From NCBI RefSeq assembly GCF_017377745.1, contig NZ_JAFVMG010000001.1, forward strand, positions 62,001 through 126,000: a stretch of DNA of 64,000 bases, read 5' to 3'. This DNA is from Acetobacter suratthaniensis (lineage in GTDB: Bacteria; Pseudomonadota; Alphaproteobacteria; Acetobacterales; Acetobacteraceae). Positions 1 to 8,743 of this stretch are shown here, one piece after another. A program made the position numbers and the translations under genes. Below the pieces are notes generated by a model that had not been told where the DNA came from, did no database searches, and worked only from the letters and a program-made list of their open reading frames with translations. Within the stretch, counting starts at the first letter, position 1, and every line of letters starts with the position of its first letter.

Positions 1-630
1 ATAACCCGTGATGACTTCCAGAACATGACTGAATGTTTTGTGGAGTTCGGCCATATCCAGCAGGTCGTAGCGGTGAAGCGTGTGAATGATAAAAGCCAGA
101 CCGTTGAGGTCTGGCTTTTTGCGTAGCCAGTCGGTTTGTTTCAGCCGCCGGGCATTCAGCCTGCATACGCTCAGCAGCACCACATCAAGTGCCAGATGCC
201 CGCCCAGCACCCGCCCCAGCGGAGTTTGATCCGCGTAGAGAGAGGGTATGATGGAATGGATCTGCCAGTTCTGGATACTGGAGGCGTAATGCACCGAGTA
301 ATAAAGATATTCTGAAAAATTGATGCGGTCCGGTGCACCTAGATCATGGGCCGAGACATCCATCAGTGTCTTGCACAGGCGCGATGCCGTTTCGAATGAC
401 AGAGCATGTTCATGAAGACGGAACAGGCGGGCGGCAAATTGTAAAACGGCTGGAACGCGGAGCTGTGCGGTTGTCAGGCAGAGCGAGGTTGTGGCCAGCA
501 GTTCGTTTTCCTGCATGCCGCAGAGCAGGTGATGAAAGTCATGCCTGCCGCCTTCCATCAGCATGGAAAGTTCCTGACGGAAGGCCTCAGCCTGTTGTGG
601 GCACAAACTAGGGGGGAGCGAATGGGTCAT
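1..630 (-). CDS. Hypothetical protein, truncated by the window edge
   Basis: An open frame runs on the minus strand from an ATG at 628-630 to position 1 without a stop, so at least 210 residues are present and the C-terminus lies outside the window. The N-terminus reads [17 protein letters not shown]. The product looks soluble and largely helical, with many Leu, His and Ala residues, no signal peptide and no obvious membrane span. I recognise no motif and assign no function. Its start codon overlaps by two bases the ATG of the small plus-strand ORF at 629. It is easy to miss because it has no stop within the window. Confidence 0.6.
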   Translation of the reverse strand, partial: MTHSLPPSLCPQQAEAFRQELSMLMEGGRHDFHHLLCGMQENELLATTSLCLTTAQLRVPAVLQFAARLFRLHEHALSFETASRLCKTLMDVSAHDLGAPDRINFSEYLYYSVHYASSIQNWQIHSIIPSLYADQTPLGRVLGGHLALDVVLLSVCRLNARRLKQTDWLRKKPDLNGLAFIIHTLHRYDLLDMAELHKTFSHVLEVITGY

Positions 631-850
631 GGAATACGGATGGCTTGAACAAAAGGAGGGTTTTCCTGAAATTTATAATGCTTTTCAGGCTGGTCGATCT
701 GATTGGGAAAATAATGTGCCTGCTATGATCGCACGCCTGCGTGCTCAAGGTCTTACGAACCCTAATGCCCAGAACTTTATGAATAAAGTGTTGAGATTTA
801 TATTTTTTTTCACAATGTCACAGTCGCGCCCCCTAAGGGGGAGCGTTTAA
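629..850 (+). CDS. Small AT-rich hypothetical ORF, possibly a gene remnant
   Basis: This open frame encodes 73 residues. Residues 1-53 look protein-like, with a [15 protein letters not shown] stretch and a [18 protein letters not shown] stretch. The tail (FIFFF, then SQSRPLRG) looks like read-through into noncoding DNA across a T-run near 800-810. The stretch 640-810 is visibly more AT-rich than its neighbours. The frame stays open upstream of the ATG, antisense to the neighbouring gene, so this may be the end of a truncated transferred gene. There is no convincing ribosome binding site. I do not recognise the family. Confidence 0.35.
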   Translation: MEYGWLEQKEGFPEIYNAFQAGRSDWENNVPAMIARLRAQGLTNPNAQNFMNKVLRFIFFFTMSQSRPLRGSV

Positions 851-1923
851 TCTGTTTCTGACGGGATGGTGTGCTCCATCTCCTCGCGCGTGGCGTGCTG
901 GCGGCGGATATTTTCTTCCTGTCGCAGGCGCTTGCGGGCGCGCTCTTCCGCCATATTGGCCCCCAGATGGCTATCTCCCCGGGCGGAGGCCAGGCGTGCC
1001 TGATGTTCGCGCTCGGCGTGGCGGGCGCGGCGTTTATCATCCCACTGGCCATGACAGGCGGGGCAGCTTATCCCGGCTTCATAGAGAGGCGAGGTCTTAT
1101 CCTGCGGTGAAAGCGGCGCACGGCATGCATGGCACAGCTCCATCTCGCCCGGTTGCAGCCCATGGCCAACCGTTACGCGCTGGTCGAATACAAAGCATTC
1201 GCCTTCCCACAGGCTTTCCTGCTCGGGGATTGTCTCCAGATATTTCAGAATACCACCCTGTAGATGGTACACTTCGTCAAAACCTTCGGTCTTGACGAAG
1301 GCTGTCGCCTTTTCGCAGCGTATGCCGCCCGTGCAGAACATGGCCAGCCGGGGCTTGCGGCCTGCCTGTGTGAAGGTATCGCGGTTTTTGCGGAACCACT
1401 CGGGGAATTCGCGGAATGTTTTGGTGCGCGGATCAGTGGCACCACGGAACGTGCCGACAGCCACTTCGTAATCGTTGCGGGTGTCGATCAGGATGGTATC
1501 GGGGTCTTCAAGCAGGGCGTTCCATTCCGCCGGAGCAACATAGGTGCCAACTGTTCGGTTGGGGTCCATATCCGCCACCCCCATGGTGACGATCTCCTTT
1601 TTCAGCCGGACTTTCATCCGCAGGAACGGCATGGACGGCGCGCGGGAGAACTTGACCTCAATGGCAGCGCAGCCCGGCAGGGTGCGGATAAAGGCCACCA
1701 CGGCATCAATCCCGGCATCGGTGCCCGCAATTGTGCCGTTTATGCCTTCTTTTGCCAGAAGCAGAATGCCCTTTACGCCCAGCTCTGTACAGGTTTGGAG
1801 CAATGCCTGACGGATTTCCGCCGGGTTTTCAAATGGTGTGAACCGATAGAGCGCTGCCACGCGGTAGGGCAGGGCGCTGTCATCCAATGCGGTGGCGGCA
1901 GGGCTGGTGCGGGAGGTGGTCAT
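847..1923 (-). CDS. trhO: Rhodanese-domain tRNA uridine hydroxylase TrhO (YceA family)
   Basis: Members of this family perform oxygen-dependent hydroxylation of wobble uridine in tRNA, a step toward 5-oxyacetyl or 5-methoxy uridine. The 358-residue product has the N-terminal UPF0176-type domain ([27 protein letters not shown]), a central rhodanese domain with the Cys loop [10 protein letters not shown], and a C-terminal Cys-rich part ([18 protein letters not shown]). The open frame extends 19 codons further upstream, but ATG 1923 has an AAGGA eight bases before it, so I start there. A small GC hairpin (829-841) lies just past the stop. Cytoplasmic. Confidence 0.88.
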   Translation of the reverse strand: MTTSRTSPAATALDDSALPYRVAALYRFTPFENPAEIRQALLQTCTELGVKGILLLAKEGINGTIAGTDAGIDAVVAFIRTLPGCAAIEVKFSRAPSMPFLRMKVRLKKEIVTMGVADMDPNRTVGTYVAPAEWNALLEDPDTILIDTRNDYEVAVGTFRGATDPRTKTFREFPEWFRKNRDTFTQAGRKPRLAMFCTGGIRCEKATAFVKTEGFDEVYHLQGGILKYLETIPEQESLWEGECFVFDQRVTVGHGLQPGEMELCHACRAPLSPQDKTSPLYEAGISCPACHGQWDDKRRARHAEREHQARLASARGDSHLGANMAEERARKRLRQEENIRRQHATREEMEHTIPSETD

Positions 1924-2168
1924 GGCGGTGTCCTTGCGGTTGCGCGGCATCGTGCCGGATAAAACCGGCAAGGGGAGCATAAGTGGCGTGAAGCCCTACA
2001 TGTTGGCGCCGGTTTAGCGGGGCCGAGCAGGGGGCGGCAAGTGCTTTCCCATGTCGGGCATGCGATCGTGGCATCCGGTGGAGGAAACGGACAAACAGGC
2101 GGGGGCATGTTAAACCCTGCCGGTCTGTTCAGGGGCGCCCCGTCACGCAGGAAAGGAACACCCGGCTT

Positions 2169-2612
2169 ATGAAACCTCTCCAGAAAACCGGTATTCTGGC
2201 AGTCATCAACAGGCTGAATGACAGCGTGGCCATGCGGATGACCTGGATGTTCGGCAGCATCTGGTGTGTGTATGCGTTCCTGATTTTCTCGCTGGTGCCA
2301 GCGCTTATGCCGCAATGGCAGAATACGCTGCTTTATATCAGCAACTGCATCCAGCTTGTGGCTCTGCCAGCTCTTATGGTGGGGAGTGCTTTGCTGAACA
2401 AGGCGCAGGATGATCGGGCGATGGAAGACCACCGCGCACTGGTTGAAATCCTGAGTGACGTGCGTGAGGAACTGGCAGACCTGAAGCTGCGCACCGCCGG
2501 GATTGCGCGTGATACGTCCGAAGCCCTGCAACGCCCGACGCTGACGGATGTATCCATTTCCGATCAGACATTTGTCAGTCTGGGCGACAAACCCGCCATT
2601 GATAGCCCCTGA
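2169..2612 (+). CDS. Small inner-membrane protein, DUF1003/low-affinity iron permease-like
   Basis: The product is 147 residues. Two hydrophobic segments are visible at about residues 27-47 (FGSIWCVYAFLIFSLVPAL) and 55-76, followed by a charged tail (AQDDRAMEDHRALVEILSDV, then REELADLKLR) that is probably helical or coiled. This architecture, two spans and then a D/E/R-rich helix, resembles DUF1003 and low-affinity iron permease-like proteins, but the match is by shape only and the substrate is unknown. AAGGA lies about 13 bases before the ATG. It stands alone between trhO and a noncoding region. Confidence 0.6.
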   Translation: MKPLQKTGILAVINRLNDSVAMRMTWMFGSIWCVYAFLIFSLVPALMPQWQNTLLYISNCIQLVALPALMVGSALLNKAQDDRAMEDHRALVEILSDVREELADLKLRTAGIARDTSEALQRPTLTDVSISDQTFVSLGDKPAIDSP

Positions 2613-3000
2613 AATCGGGGCCAGAGAGCCGATTAAGGCTGTATAGATGCCCATAAGACACGGAAGCATGTCTGTTTGGCGCGGTTGTGGATGAGTTGCG
2701 GCATGCCCGAATCGTAGTTGCGCTGCAAGGTCAAGAGGGATTCTGGAGCAAGGGCAAAAAAACCGCAAAAACCTTGGAAAACGGCGTTTTTTTTAATCGC
2801 TCGTTCAAAGGGATATCCACAGATTCTCGGGGCGGATTGCGGGAAAACCCTGTGGATAGTTTTGTGGAAGGGAGAGGAAGCCGACCTTTTTTCCGGCTTT
2901 CTGCATTTGTTCCTGTTAATGTTTTGTTTCAGCCAGCAGGCGGGGCTGTGGCGCGGGCGATGTCGGGTCGCCGCGCGCCAGATCATCCCTTAATGGGAGA
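2613..3000. other. Noncoding region with clustered DnaA-box-like sites
   Basis: No gene is supported in these 388 bases. Three sequences match the DnaA box TTATCCACA at 8 of 9 positions: 2686-2694 (minus, TCATCCACA), 2813-2821 (plus, ATATCCACA) and 2851-2859 (minus, CTATCCACA). The last two form a perfect inverted repeat of TATCCACAG with 27 bases between. An A/T-rich tract lies at 2755-2796, followed by TTAA-N7-TTCA at 2793-2807, one base from a CtrA site. This is compatible with a replication origin or a DnaA-regulated region. The repeat could also be an ordinary hairpin or operator. Confidence 0.35.
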
Positions 3001-3390
3001 TCAGGTGTTTTCAGGCACCTTGCAGGCAACGCACAGCTTGTTGCCGTCCGGGTCACGCAGGTAGGCAAGATACATGGGGCCAACCGGCGTCTGGCGGATA
3101 CCGGGCGGGTTTTCAATGGCTGTGCCACCGTTTTCCAGTCCGGCCTTGTGCCATGCTGCGGCATGTGCGGGGGAAGGGGCGGCAAAGCTGAGCGTGCCAC
3201 CATTGGCCGGGGTGGCGGCCTTGCCATCCAGCGGCTTGGTTACCAGAAAGCGCACGCCATGATGGGCATAGCTCAGGCGGCCATTGGCGTTGATTTCTGA
3301 AGGGGCAATATCCAGAGCCTGAAACGTGGCGTTGTAGAATTTCTGCGAGCGCGCAATGTCGTTGCTGCCCACCATGATATGCGTGAACAT
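3001..3390 (-). CDS. VOC (glyoxalase/bleomycin-resistance fold) family protein
   Basis: The 129-residue product begins MFTHIMVGSNDIARSQKFY and ends in a YLRDPDGNKLCVACKVP segment, the start and finish of a single vicinal-oxygen-chelate domain. Candidate metal ligands are His4 and an acidic residue in the C-terminal strand. The family covers glyoxalases, dioxygenases and antibiotic-binding proteins, so the substrate cannot be named. The start is supported by AGGA six to seven bases upstream. It is not obviously in an operon. Confidence 0.8.
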   Translation of the reverse strand: MFTHIMVGSNDIARSQKFYNATFQALDIAPSEINANGRLSYAHHGVRFLVTKPLDGKAATPANGGTLSFAAPSPAHAAAWHKAGLENGGTAIENPPGIRQTPVGPMYLAYLRDPDGNKLCVACKVPENT

Positions 3391-3485
3391 GGTCTGTCCT
3401 TCTGTCGTGGTCTGACAGGTGCCAAACTAGAACTCCGCACGGCTATGGCCAAGCCCCGGAGCCTTCTGGCAGGCAGAGATATGTG

Positions 3486-4310
3486 TCAGCCCAGTGCGGC
3501 CAGCCGCGCAAACCGGCGCTGCCGCCTGAAGAACAGTTTTTCCGCAACCCGAAACAGGCCACGTTCGATCAGCCCATGCGGTTTGATACCAATGGTTTTG
3601 CAGACCATGCTGGTGACGCGGCGCAGGTGGTGAGGCTGATAGTTTTGCATGGTGCGCGTCATATAGGCGGCAATGCAGCGCTGGTGGTCATATGGCTGCG
3701 AGGCGGGTTCGTTGGTGGTGTAATAGGCGGAGGCCAGTTCATCGTCCTCGCTTTCCGTCACCCGGCCCAGTGCTATGCGGGTGCGCTTGAGCACGCCTAT
3801 GTTCTCGCGTTGCAGGTAGCGGTGCATATGGTCGTAAAACAGCTTGAAATGCCGGTATTCATCTGCGGCAATCTGCTTGCATAGCGCCTTGAGAACGGGT
3901 TCGTGCGTGGCATCGGCCAGCGATGTGTAGAACGACGATGTGCCGATCTCCACCATGCAGCGTGCGATCAGTTCTCCTGTGCGTGAACCCCTTACGGATT
4001 CGCGCACATCAAGCGGGATCTGGTAAAAATCGCGGTAGCGGCGGAAGGCGGACTGGTAATCCCATGTGGGGTCGGCCAGCATGGCCCAGCGGCCAAGGGC
4101 ATCACCATGCTGGATTTCTTCCAGCGCCCATAGATCAGCCGCGGTGCGGAAGTCCGGGTCGTCATGAAAGACATTGTTGAGGTAGTGGGCGTAATCCACG
4201 CTGTTGCGTTCAACAACCGAAGCAGCCTTGATGGCGGGCAGCAGTTGCGGGTCCACTTTTGATATGTCGAACTCATCCCACGGGAGCTGGTCGATTTGCC
4301 AGTGTTTCAT
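3486..4310 (-). CDS. Ferritin-like diiron protein, acyl-ACP desaturase-like
   Basis: The product is 274 residues from ATG 4310, which has a strong GGAGGAGG upstream. The longer open frame adds 38 residues that do not look conserved. Two carboxylate-histidine motifs typical of a four-helix diiron centre are present: EEIQHGDALG at about residue 68 and DEYRHFKLF at about residue 152. The overall pattern fits the ferritin-like/fatty acid desaturase type 2 superfamily. Whether it desaturates a lipid or does other oxidative chemistry cannot be read from the sequence. The C-terminus is rich in Arg and aromatic residues. Confidence 0.72.
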   Translation of the reverse strand: MKHWQIDQLPWDEFDISKVDPQLLPAIKAASVVERNSVDYAHYLNNVFHDDPDFRTAADLWALEEIQHGDALGRWAMLADPTWDYQSAFRRYRDFYQIPLDVRESVRGSRTGELIARCMVEIGTSSFYTSLADATHEPVLKALCKQIAADEYRHFKLFYDHMHRYLQRENIGVLKRTRIALGRVTESEDDELASAYYTTNEPASQPYDHQRCIAAYMTRTMQNYQPHHLRRVTSMVCKTIGIKPHGLIERGLFRVAEKLFFRRQRRFARLAALG

Positions 4311-4615
4311 GTATCGAGCCTCCTCCTGCCCCGTGGCAGCCTCTGTGTTTTCTTTCCGCCCTGATCTGAGTGCGATCGTTTCGCAAGACGGGGGCGGTTT
4401 GCCACCTTGCATCATAATGCCCACGGGGGCTGGCAGGAGGTTTTAGACCATCCATCCCATGGGCGGAATGTCGCAAAGCAAAAAAATGATCGCCTAATAG
4501 TCCACCGCACCACACCAGGGGGTGGCTGTGGCGCGGTTAGCACAGCTTATTGCAGGTGACGGTCGTAAGGGAGGCTGGCGGTCGCCTATGCCGTCAGCCG
4601 ACCGGTGCAGGGCTG
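4311..4615. other. Intergenic region without a supported gene
   Basis: These 305 bases separate the diiron-protein start from the stop of the upstream thioesterase gene. They must hold the diiron-protein promoter. I see a possible stem near 4571-4597 (GGCTGGCGG pairing with CCGTCAGCC, one G-T pair) without a T-tract. Open frames here are short and look like chance. Confidence 0.4.
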
Positions 4616-5056
4616 TCAGGCCTCCTGTTTGCAGGGAGGGGCAGGGAGTTCATCACCCGGCTGGGCGGGGGGCAGTGGGCGGGGTTTGCGCTTTTCATCC
4701 AGTGCTACAAAAATGAACTCGCCTTCCGTCACCTTGGAGGTGATATGCGTATGCCGCGCCCTGCGCCATGTCTCGACATGGATATGCAGCGAGGTGCGAC
4801 CCGTGCGGGTAATATCGGTGTAGATGCTGACTTCATCCCCCACCACGACCGGTTCAAGAAAAACAAGGCTGTTGATCGCCACCGTGGCGCAGCGCCCATT
4901 GGCCCTGAACGCTGCGGTGGTGCCTGCTGCAAGATCCATCTGCGACATGATCCAGCCGCCGAACACATCGCCTGCCGGATTGGTGTCCGTTGGCATGGCC
5001 ACAACCCGGATTGTGGGAATGCCTTTTGGCAGGACGGATTCAGAAGACGGACACAT
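4616..5056 (-). CDS. YciA-type acyl-CoA thioesterase
   Basis: This is a hotdog-fold thioesterase that hydrolyses acyl-CoA to free acid and CoA in the cytoplasm. The 146-residue product contains the family signature NPAGDVFGGWIMSQMDLA, with the catalytic Asp, at about residues 26-43, followed by the central strands (VGDEVSIYTDITRTGRTSL). The length is normal for YciA. The C-terminal 20 residues are a Pro-rich tail. The start is well supported by AAGGAG eight bases upstream. Regulation cannot be read. Confidence 0.85.
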   Translation of the reverse strand: MCPSSESVLPKGIPTIRVVAMPTDTNPAGDVFGGWIMSQMDLAAGTTAAFRANGRCATVAINSLVFLEPVVVGDEVSIYTDITRTGRTSLHIHVETWRRARHTHITSKVTEGEFIFVALDEKRKPRPLPPAQPGDELPAPPCKQEA

Positions 5057-5131
5057 ACGCGAAACTCCTTGTAATGGCTCCTGATACCCGAAGGTGCAGG
5101 GGCAGTGGTGTCCTTAACGTATCAGCACCGT

Positions 5132-6304
5132 TTAGTTGCGGATAAGGATATAGTTTATCGTTACGTCAAAGTTGATGAAGTTGTCCTTCATGTCCGGCGG
5201 CACGGGCGGAAGCTGTGCTCCGTGGAACATGCCGACAGTTGCGGCATCGAGTTCTGTCACGCCCGATGAGCTGGTTTCGAACACCTTGAAAACATTGCCC
5301 TGCCTGTCCAGCACGACGTGCACCGAGGTCGTGCCGGAATTGCCGTTCTGGGCGGCTTCGGGTGGGTAATACAGATGGCGCTGGATCCATGCGTCAATTT
5401 CTGCCGCGTAATCGCTGCTCACCCCGTGCACCGATGTGCGCGAGGAGTAATGGGCGTTGAGCGCACCATTTTCCACTATCGGGCCGATAGACAGGTCAAG
5501 CGGCGCACCGCTGCCGCCGCTGCGTCCACGCCGGGGCCTGCGGGGGGCAGGCGCCTGATCGAACGACGTGTCCATGGGGTAATCCAGCGGCGAAGGCGCA
5601 TGGTGGCTGGGTTTGGGCGTGGGCCGTGGGTTCGGGTGCGGGCGCGCGGGGGGATGGTGCTGCGGGCTGTGCCCGCTGACAGGTTTGGCCGGGGCGGTAT
5701 GCTGCGTTTTTTCCTCTGCGCGTAGCAGCCCGTCATTGGACTGAGGGAGCGGGGGAGAGGAGGACTGCTCGGCATTGCTCTGTTGCGGGCTTTCTTCCGC
5801 TTCAGGGGAAGAATCCGGTGCGTTGCTGCTTTGTTGCGCAGGGTTGGGGGCTGCATTGCCCCCTGCAGCCTCAGGTGAAGCCGGGCCTGCCATACCAGTC
5901 ATGGCGGGTGCTTGATCAAACAGCATTTCCACCGGCGGAGCCGGAGGGGAGGACGGAGACCCCGTGACACCCGCAGCCGCCTTGTAGCAGATGGCCAGCA
6001 ACAGCAGCGCATGCGCCCCGAGAGAGACGGTAAGCACCGGTCCCAGAGTGGGTTCCGCATAGCGTTCCTTGCGGATCAGCGGTGTGGCGGTGCCTCGGAC
6101 TGTCCAGCCCGGTACACGCAGCACCGGCAGTAGCGGGAGCAGGCGTGCGCGCTGGTCATGGGGCGGGTCACGCTCGGGGGCCGATGCGCCATGGGGGGGC
6201 TGGCCGGAAGGGGGTTGGGCGGCGTCAGCCCGCGCGGAGAGCGGCACAAGGCGTGGCTCTTTCCGCGCGGATGCGGAAGCGGGGCGATGCGTATCAGAAA
6301 CCAT
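5132..6304 (-). CDS. TonB-like energy transducer protein
   Basis: The 390-residue product has one membrane span (LTVSLGAHALLLLAICYKAA), a long Pro/Ser/Gln-rich periplasmic spacer with a PNPRPTPKPSHH stretch, and a C-terminal TonB-type domain (YPPEAAQNGNSGTTSVHVVL, then DRQGNVFKV). TonB proteins pass proton-motive force from ExbB-ExbD to outer-membrane receptors. No exbB or exbD lies beside it, so its partners are elsewhere. The start is uncertain: the open frame extends 32 codons upstream, and ATG 6304 has only a GGGAG about 15 bases away. The N-terminal 100 residues before the span are unusually long and basic. Confidence 0.72.
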   Translation of the reverse strand: MVSDTHRPASASARKEPRLVPLSARADAAQPPSGQPPHGASAPERDPPHDQRARLLPLLPVLRVPGWTVRGTATPLIRKERYAEPTLGPVLTVSLGAHALLLLAICYKAAAGVTGSPSSPPAPPVEMLFDQAPAMTGMAGPASPEAAGGNAAPNPAQQSSNAPDSSPEAEESPQQSNAEQSSSPPLPQSNDGLLRAEEKTQHTAPAKPVSGHSPQHHPPARPHPNPRPTPKPSHHAPSPLDYPMDTSFDQAPAPRRPRRGRSGGSGAPLDLSIGPIVENGALNAHYSSRTSVHGVSSDYAAEIDAWIQRHLYYPPEAAQNGNSGTTSVHVVLDRQGNVFKVFETSSSGVTELDAATVGMFHGAQLPPVPPDMKDNFINFDVTINYILIRN

Positions 6305-6448
6305 GAACCGCCGGTTTTCTCCCGTTATCCCGCAGGATCTGTCTGTGCGGCACACCTGCCCGCGCCCGGTATTGTGCCATCGCTCCCTGCCCTGTGCCAC
6401 AGGGAAGTTGCACGGGGCAAGGGGCGGGCCGTTCTTGTGCGTTACGCG

Positions 6449-8566
6449 TTACCAGATCTTGACGCGCTGATCGGGCGGCAGGTAGAGCGCGGCCCCCGGC
6501 TGCACTTTCCATGCCTCGTACCAGAAGTCGATATTGTGCATGGGAATGTTCACACGGGCCTGTGGGGGGGAGTGCGGGTCTGTCACCACCAGACGGCGGA
6601 TGGTGTCATCACGCAGTTTTTCACGCCAGACCTGCGCCCAGCCCAGAAATACGCGCTGGTCGCCGGTCAACCCGTCCAGTACCGGGGCTTCTTTGCCGCC
6701 AAGCGAAGCGTGATAGGCGTCCAGCGCCAGTGTCAGCCCGCCCAGATCGGCAATGTTCTCGCCCATGGTCAGCTTGCCGTTCACATGCAGGCCGGGCAGC
6801 ACTTCAAAGGCATCGTACTGCGCACCCAGACGGTCGGCCAGTTTCTGGAAGCGTTCGGCATCTTCCTTTGTCCACCAGTCCTTCAGGCGACCATGTTCAT
6901 CGAACTGGCGGCCTTCATCGTCGAAGGAATGGGTCATTTCATGCCCGATAACCCCGCCAATGGCCCCGTAATTAACCGCAGGGTCTGCCTTGGGGTTGAA
7001 GAAGGGGGGCTGAAGAATGGCAGCAGGGAACACGACCTCAACAAAGAGCGGGTTGTTGTAGGCGTTGACGGTCTGGGGTGTCATGTCCCATTCGTTGCGG
7101 TCAACCGGGCGGTCGAGCCGCTCCAGCCAGTAGCGCCATTCATAGGCGATAGCGTTGCGGGCATTGCCGTACACATCGCCCCGGCGCACGACAAGGCCGC
7201 GGTAGTCGCGCCACGTATTGGGGTAGCCTACCTGAATTTCAAAGTTTTCCAGCTTGTGCAGCGCGGCTTCCTTGGTGGGGCCGCTCATCCACGTATTGTT
7301 GCGCAGGCGCACACGAAAGGCGTTTTTGAGGTCTGCAGTCAGCTTCTGCATGGCTGCGCGGCTTTCGGGCGGGAAGTAGCGCTGCACATAAACCTTGCCC
7401 AGCGCCATACCCATAGCGGAACTGGTGGCGGTTACCCCCCGCTTCCAGCGCGGAGGCAGTTCGGGCTGTCCGGTCAGGGAGCGGGTAAAGGCAAAGCGTG
7501 CCTGTTCAAACGCTTCGGGCAGGGACGCCGTGGCGGAATCCACAAGGTGGAATGCCATCCACGCCTGAAGCGTCTCGGGGCTGGCGGCGGCCAGCACGCG
7601 GGCCTCGCCCGTAATGGCGGAGGGTTCGCCTACGATAATGGCGCGGCTGGCGATATTCTGCTGCGGAATATCGGCACTCTGGAGCCACAGCGCCCATTCA
7701 AAACCGGGGGCCTGACTTTCCAGCTCGGCGAGTGTCATGGGGTTATAGGTTTTTTGCGGATCACGCAGGTCAGCCCGTGCCCAGTGCGCCTCGGCCAGCC
7801 GGGTTTCCAGCGTGATGATGGCTGCCGCGGCACTTGCTGGTGTGGGCCAGCCCGCCAGTGTCAGGGCTTTTTCGATATAGGTCTGATAGTCTTTCTTTTT
7901 CGCGGCGAATTCGGGCTTCAGGTAATAGTCACGATCGGGCAGGCCCAACCCGCTCTGATCCAGATTGAGCGCGTAGCGCGTGGGGTCTTTGGCATCGGGG
8001 TTGATCCCCAGCGAGAAGGGCGAAAACTGGAACCCTTCGGATGATGTGCCAGCAAGGCGGGCGAAATCCTTCATGTCGCGGATGGCGCGCACGGCTTCCA
8101 GATCAGCCTGCAGGGGGTGTGTGCCCTGGGCTTCGATGGCGGCGGTGTCCATGAAGGACGCATAGAAGGTGCCCAGTTTTTCTTCCGTGGTGCGCGGTGT
8201 CTGCACCGGGTGGGCCGACAGATCATCAAGAATGCTGCGAACGCGTGCGCGTGAAAGCTCGGCCAGCGCGTTGAACGGGCCATAGCTCGTCATGTCAGCG
8301 GGAATATGCAGGTGGTCGAGATAGGTGCCGTTGGCGTAGCGGAAAAAATTATTGCCCGGCTGCACGGCCAGATCGCGCCCGGCCAGATCAACCCCCCACG
8401 GGCCGAACGGGTTTTCCGTTGTCGTGGTGGGGGCGGGTGTCGGGGTATCGGACGTGTTGCCAGAGGCTGAGCCGGACTGGGCATGGGCAGGCAGGCAGGC
8501 TGCACTCGCCAGAAGGGAGACAAGCAGGGCATTGCGGAAGAAGGAACGGGCTGGACGGATAGGCAC
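6449..8566 (-). CDS. M13 family zinc metallopeptidase (neprilysin/PepO-like), exported
   Basis: The product is a 705-residue peptidase of the neprilysin type that cleaves oligopeptides, probably in the periplasm. A signal peptide is clear (FFRNALLVSLLASAACLPAHA, cut before QSG). The zinc motif HEMTH lies at about residue 541, the third ligand is in GENIADLGG at about 602, and the end (YLPPDQRVKIW) matches the usual M13 terminus. The length is typical for the family. It is transcribed away from the dehydrogenase gene at 8744. Confidence 0.9.
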   Translation of the reverse strand: MPIRPARSFFRNALLVSLLASAACLPAHAQSGSASGNTSDTPTPAPTTTTENPFGPWGVDLAGRDLAVQPGNNFFRYANGTYLDHLHIPADMTSYGPFNALAELSRARVRSILDDLSAHPVQTPRTTEEKLGTFYASFMDTAAIEAQGTHPLQADLEAVRAIRDMKDFARLAGTSSEGFQFSPFSLGINPDAKDPTRYALNLDQSGLGLPDRDYYLKPEFAAKKKDYQTYIEKALTLAGWPTPASAAAAIITLETRLAEAHWARADLRDPQKTYNPMTLAELESQAPGFEWALWLQSADIPQQNIASRAIIVGEPSAITGEARVLAAASPETLQAWMAFHLVDSATASLPEAFEQARFAFTRSLTGQPELPPRWKRGVTATSSAMGMALGKVYVQRYFPPESRAAMQKLTADLKNAFRVRLRNNTWMSGPTKEAALHKLENFEIQVGYPNTWRDYRGLVVRRGDVYGNARNAIAYEWRYWLERLDRPVDRNEWDMTPQTVNAYNNPLFVEVVFPAAILQPPFFNPKADPAVNYGAIGGVIGHEMTHSFDDEGRQFDEHGRLKDWWTKEDAERFQKLADRLGAQYDAFEVLPGLHVNGKLTMGENIADLGGLTLALDAYHASLGGKEAPVLDGLTGDQRVFLGWAQVWREKLRDDTIRRLVVTDPHSPPQARVNIPMHNIDFWYEAWKVQPGAALYLPPDQRVKIW

Positions 8567-8743
8567 TGATTATCTCCAGAAAGAGGAAAGGCCGCGCCCT
8601 CACATTAGTGAGCTTGTCAGTGCCTGCCTACCCTGCGGGGTGAAGACTGGTGTTTAAAACAAACGTCAGCCATGCTGTCCTGACTTTGGCACCTGAGCGT
8701 GCCGGGGGTGTGCGGTCGGGTAGGGCAAAAGCGGAGCGGGTAC

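Noticed and set aside
6158..8044. Long plus-strand open frame of 628 codons
   Set aside because: It is antisense to the clear M13 peptidase and TonB-like genes, has no recognisable domain, and is a typical GC-rich shadow.
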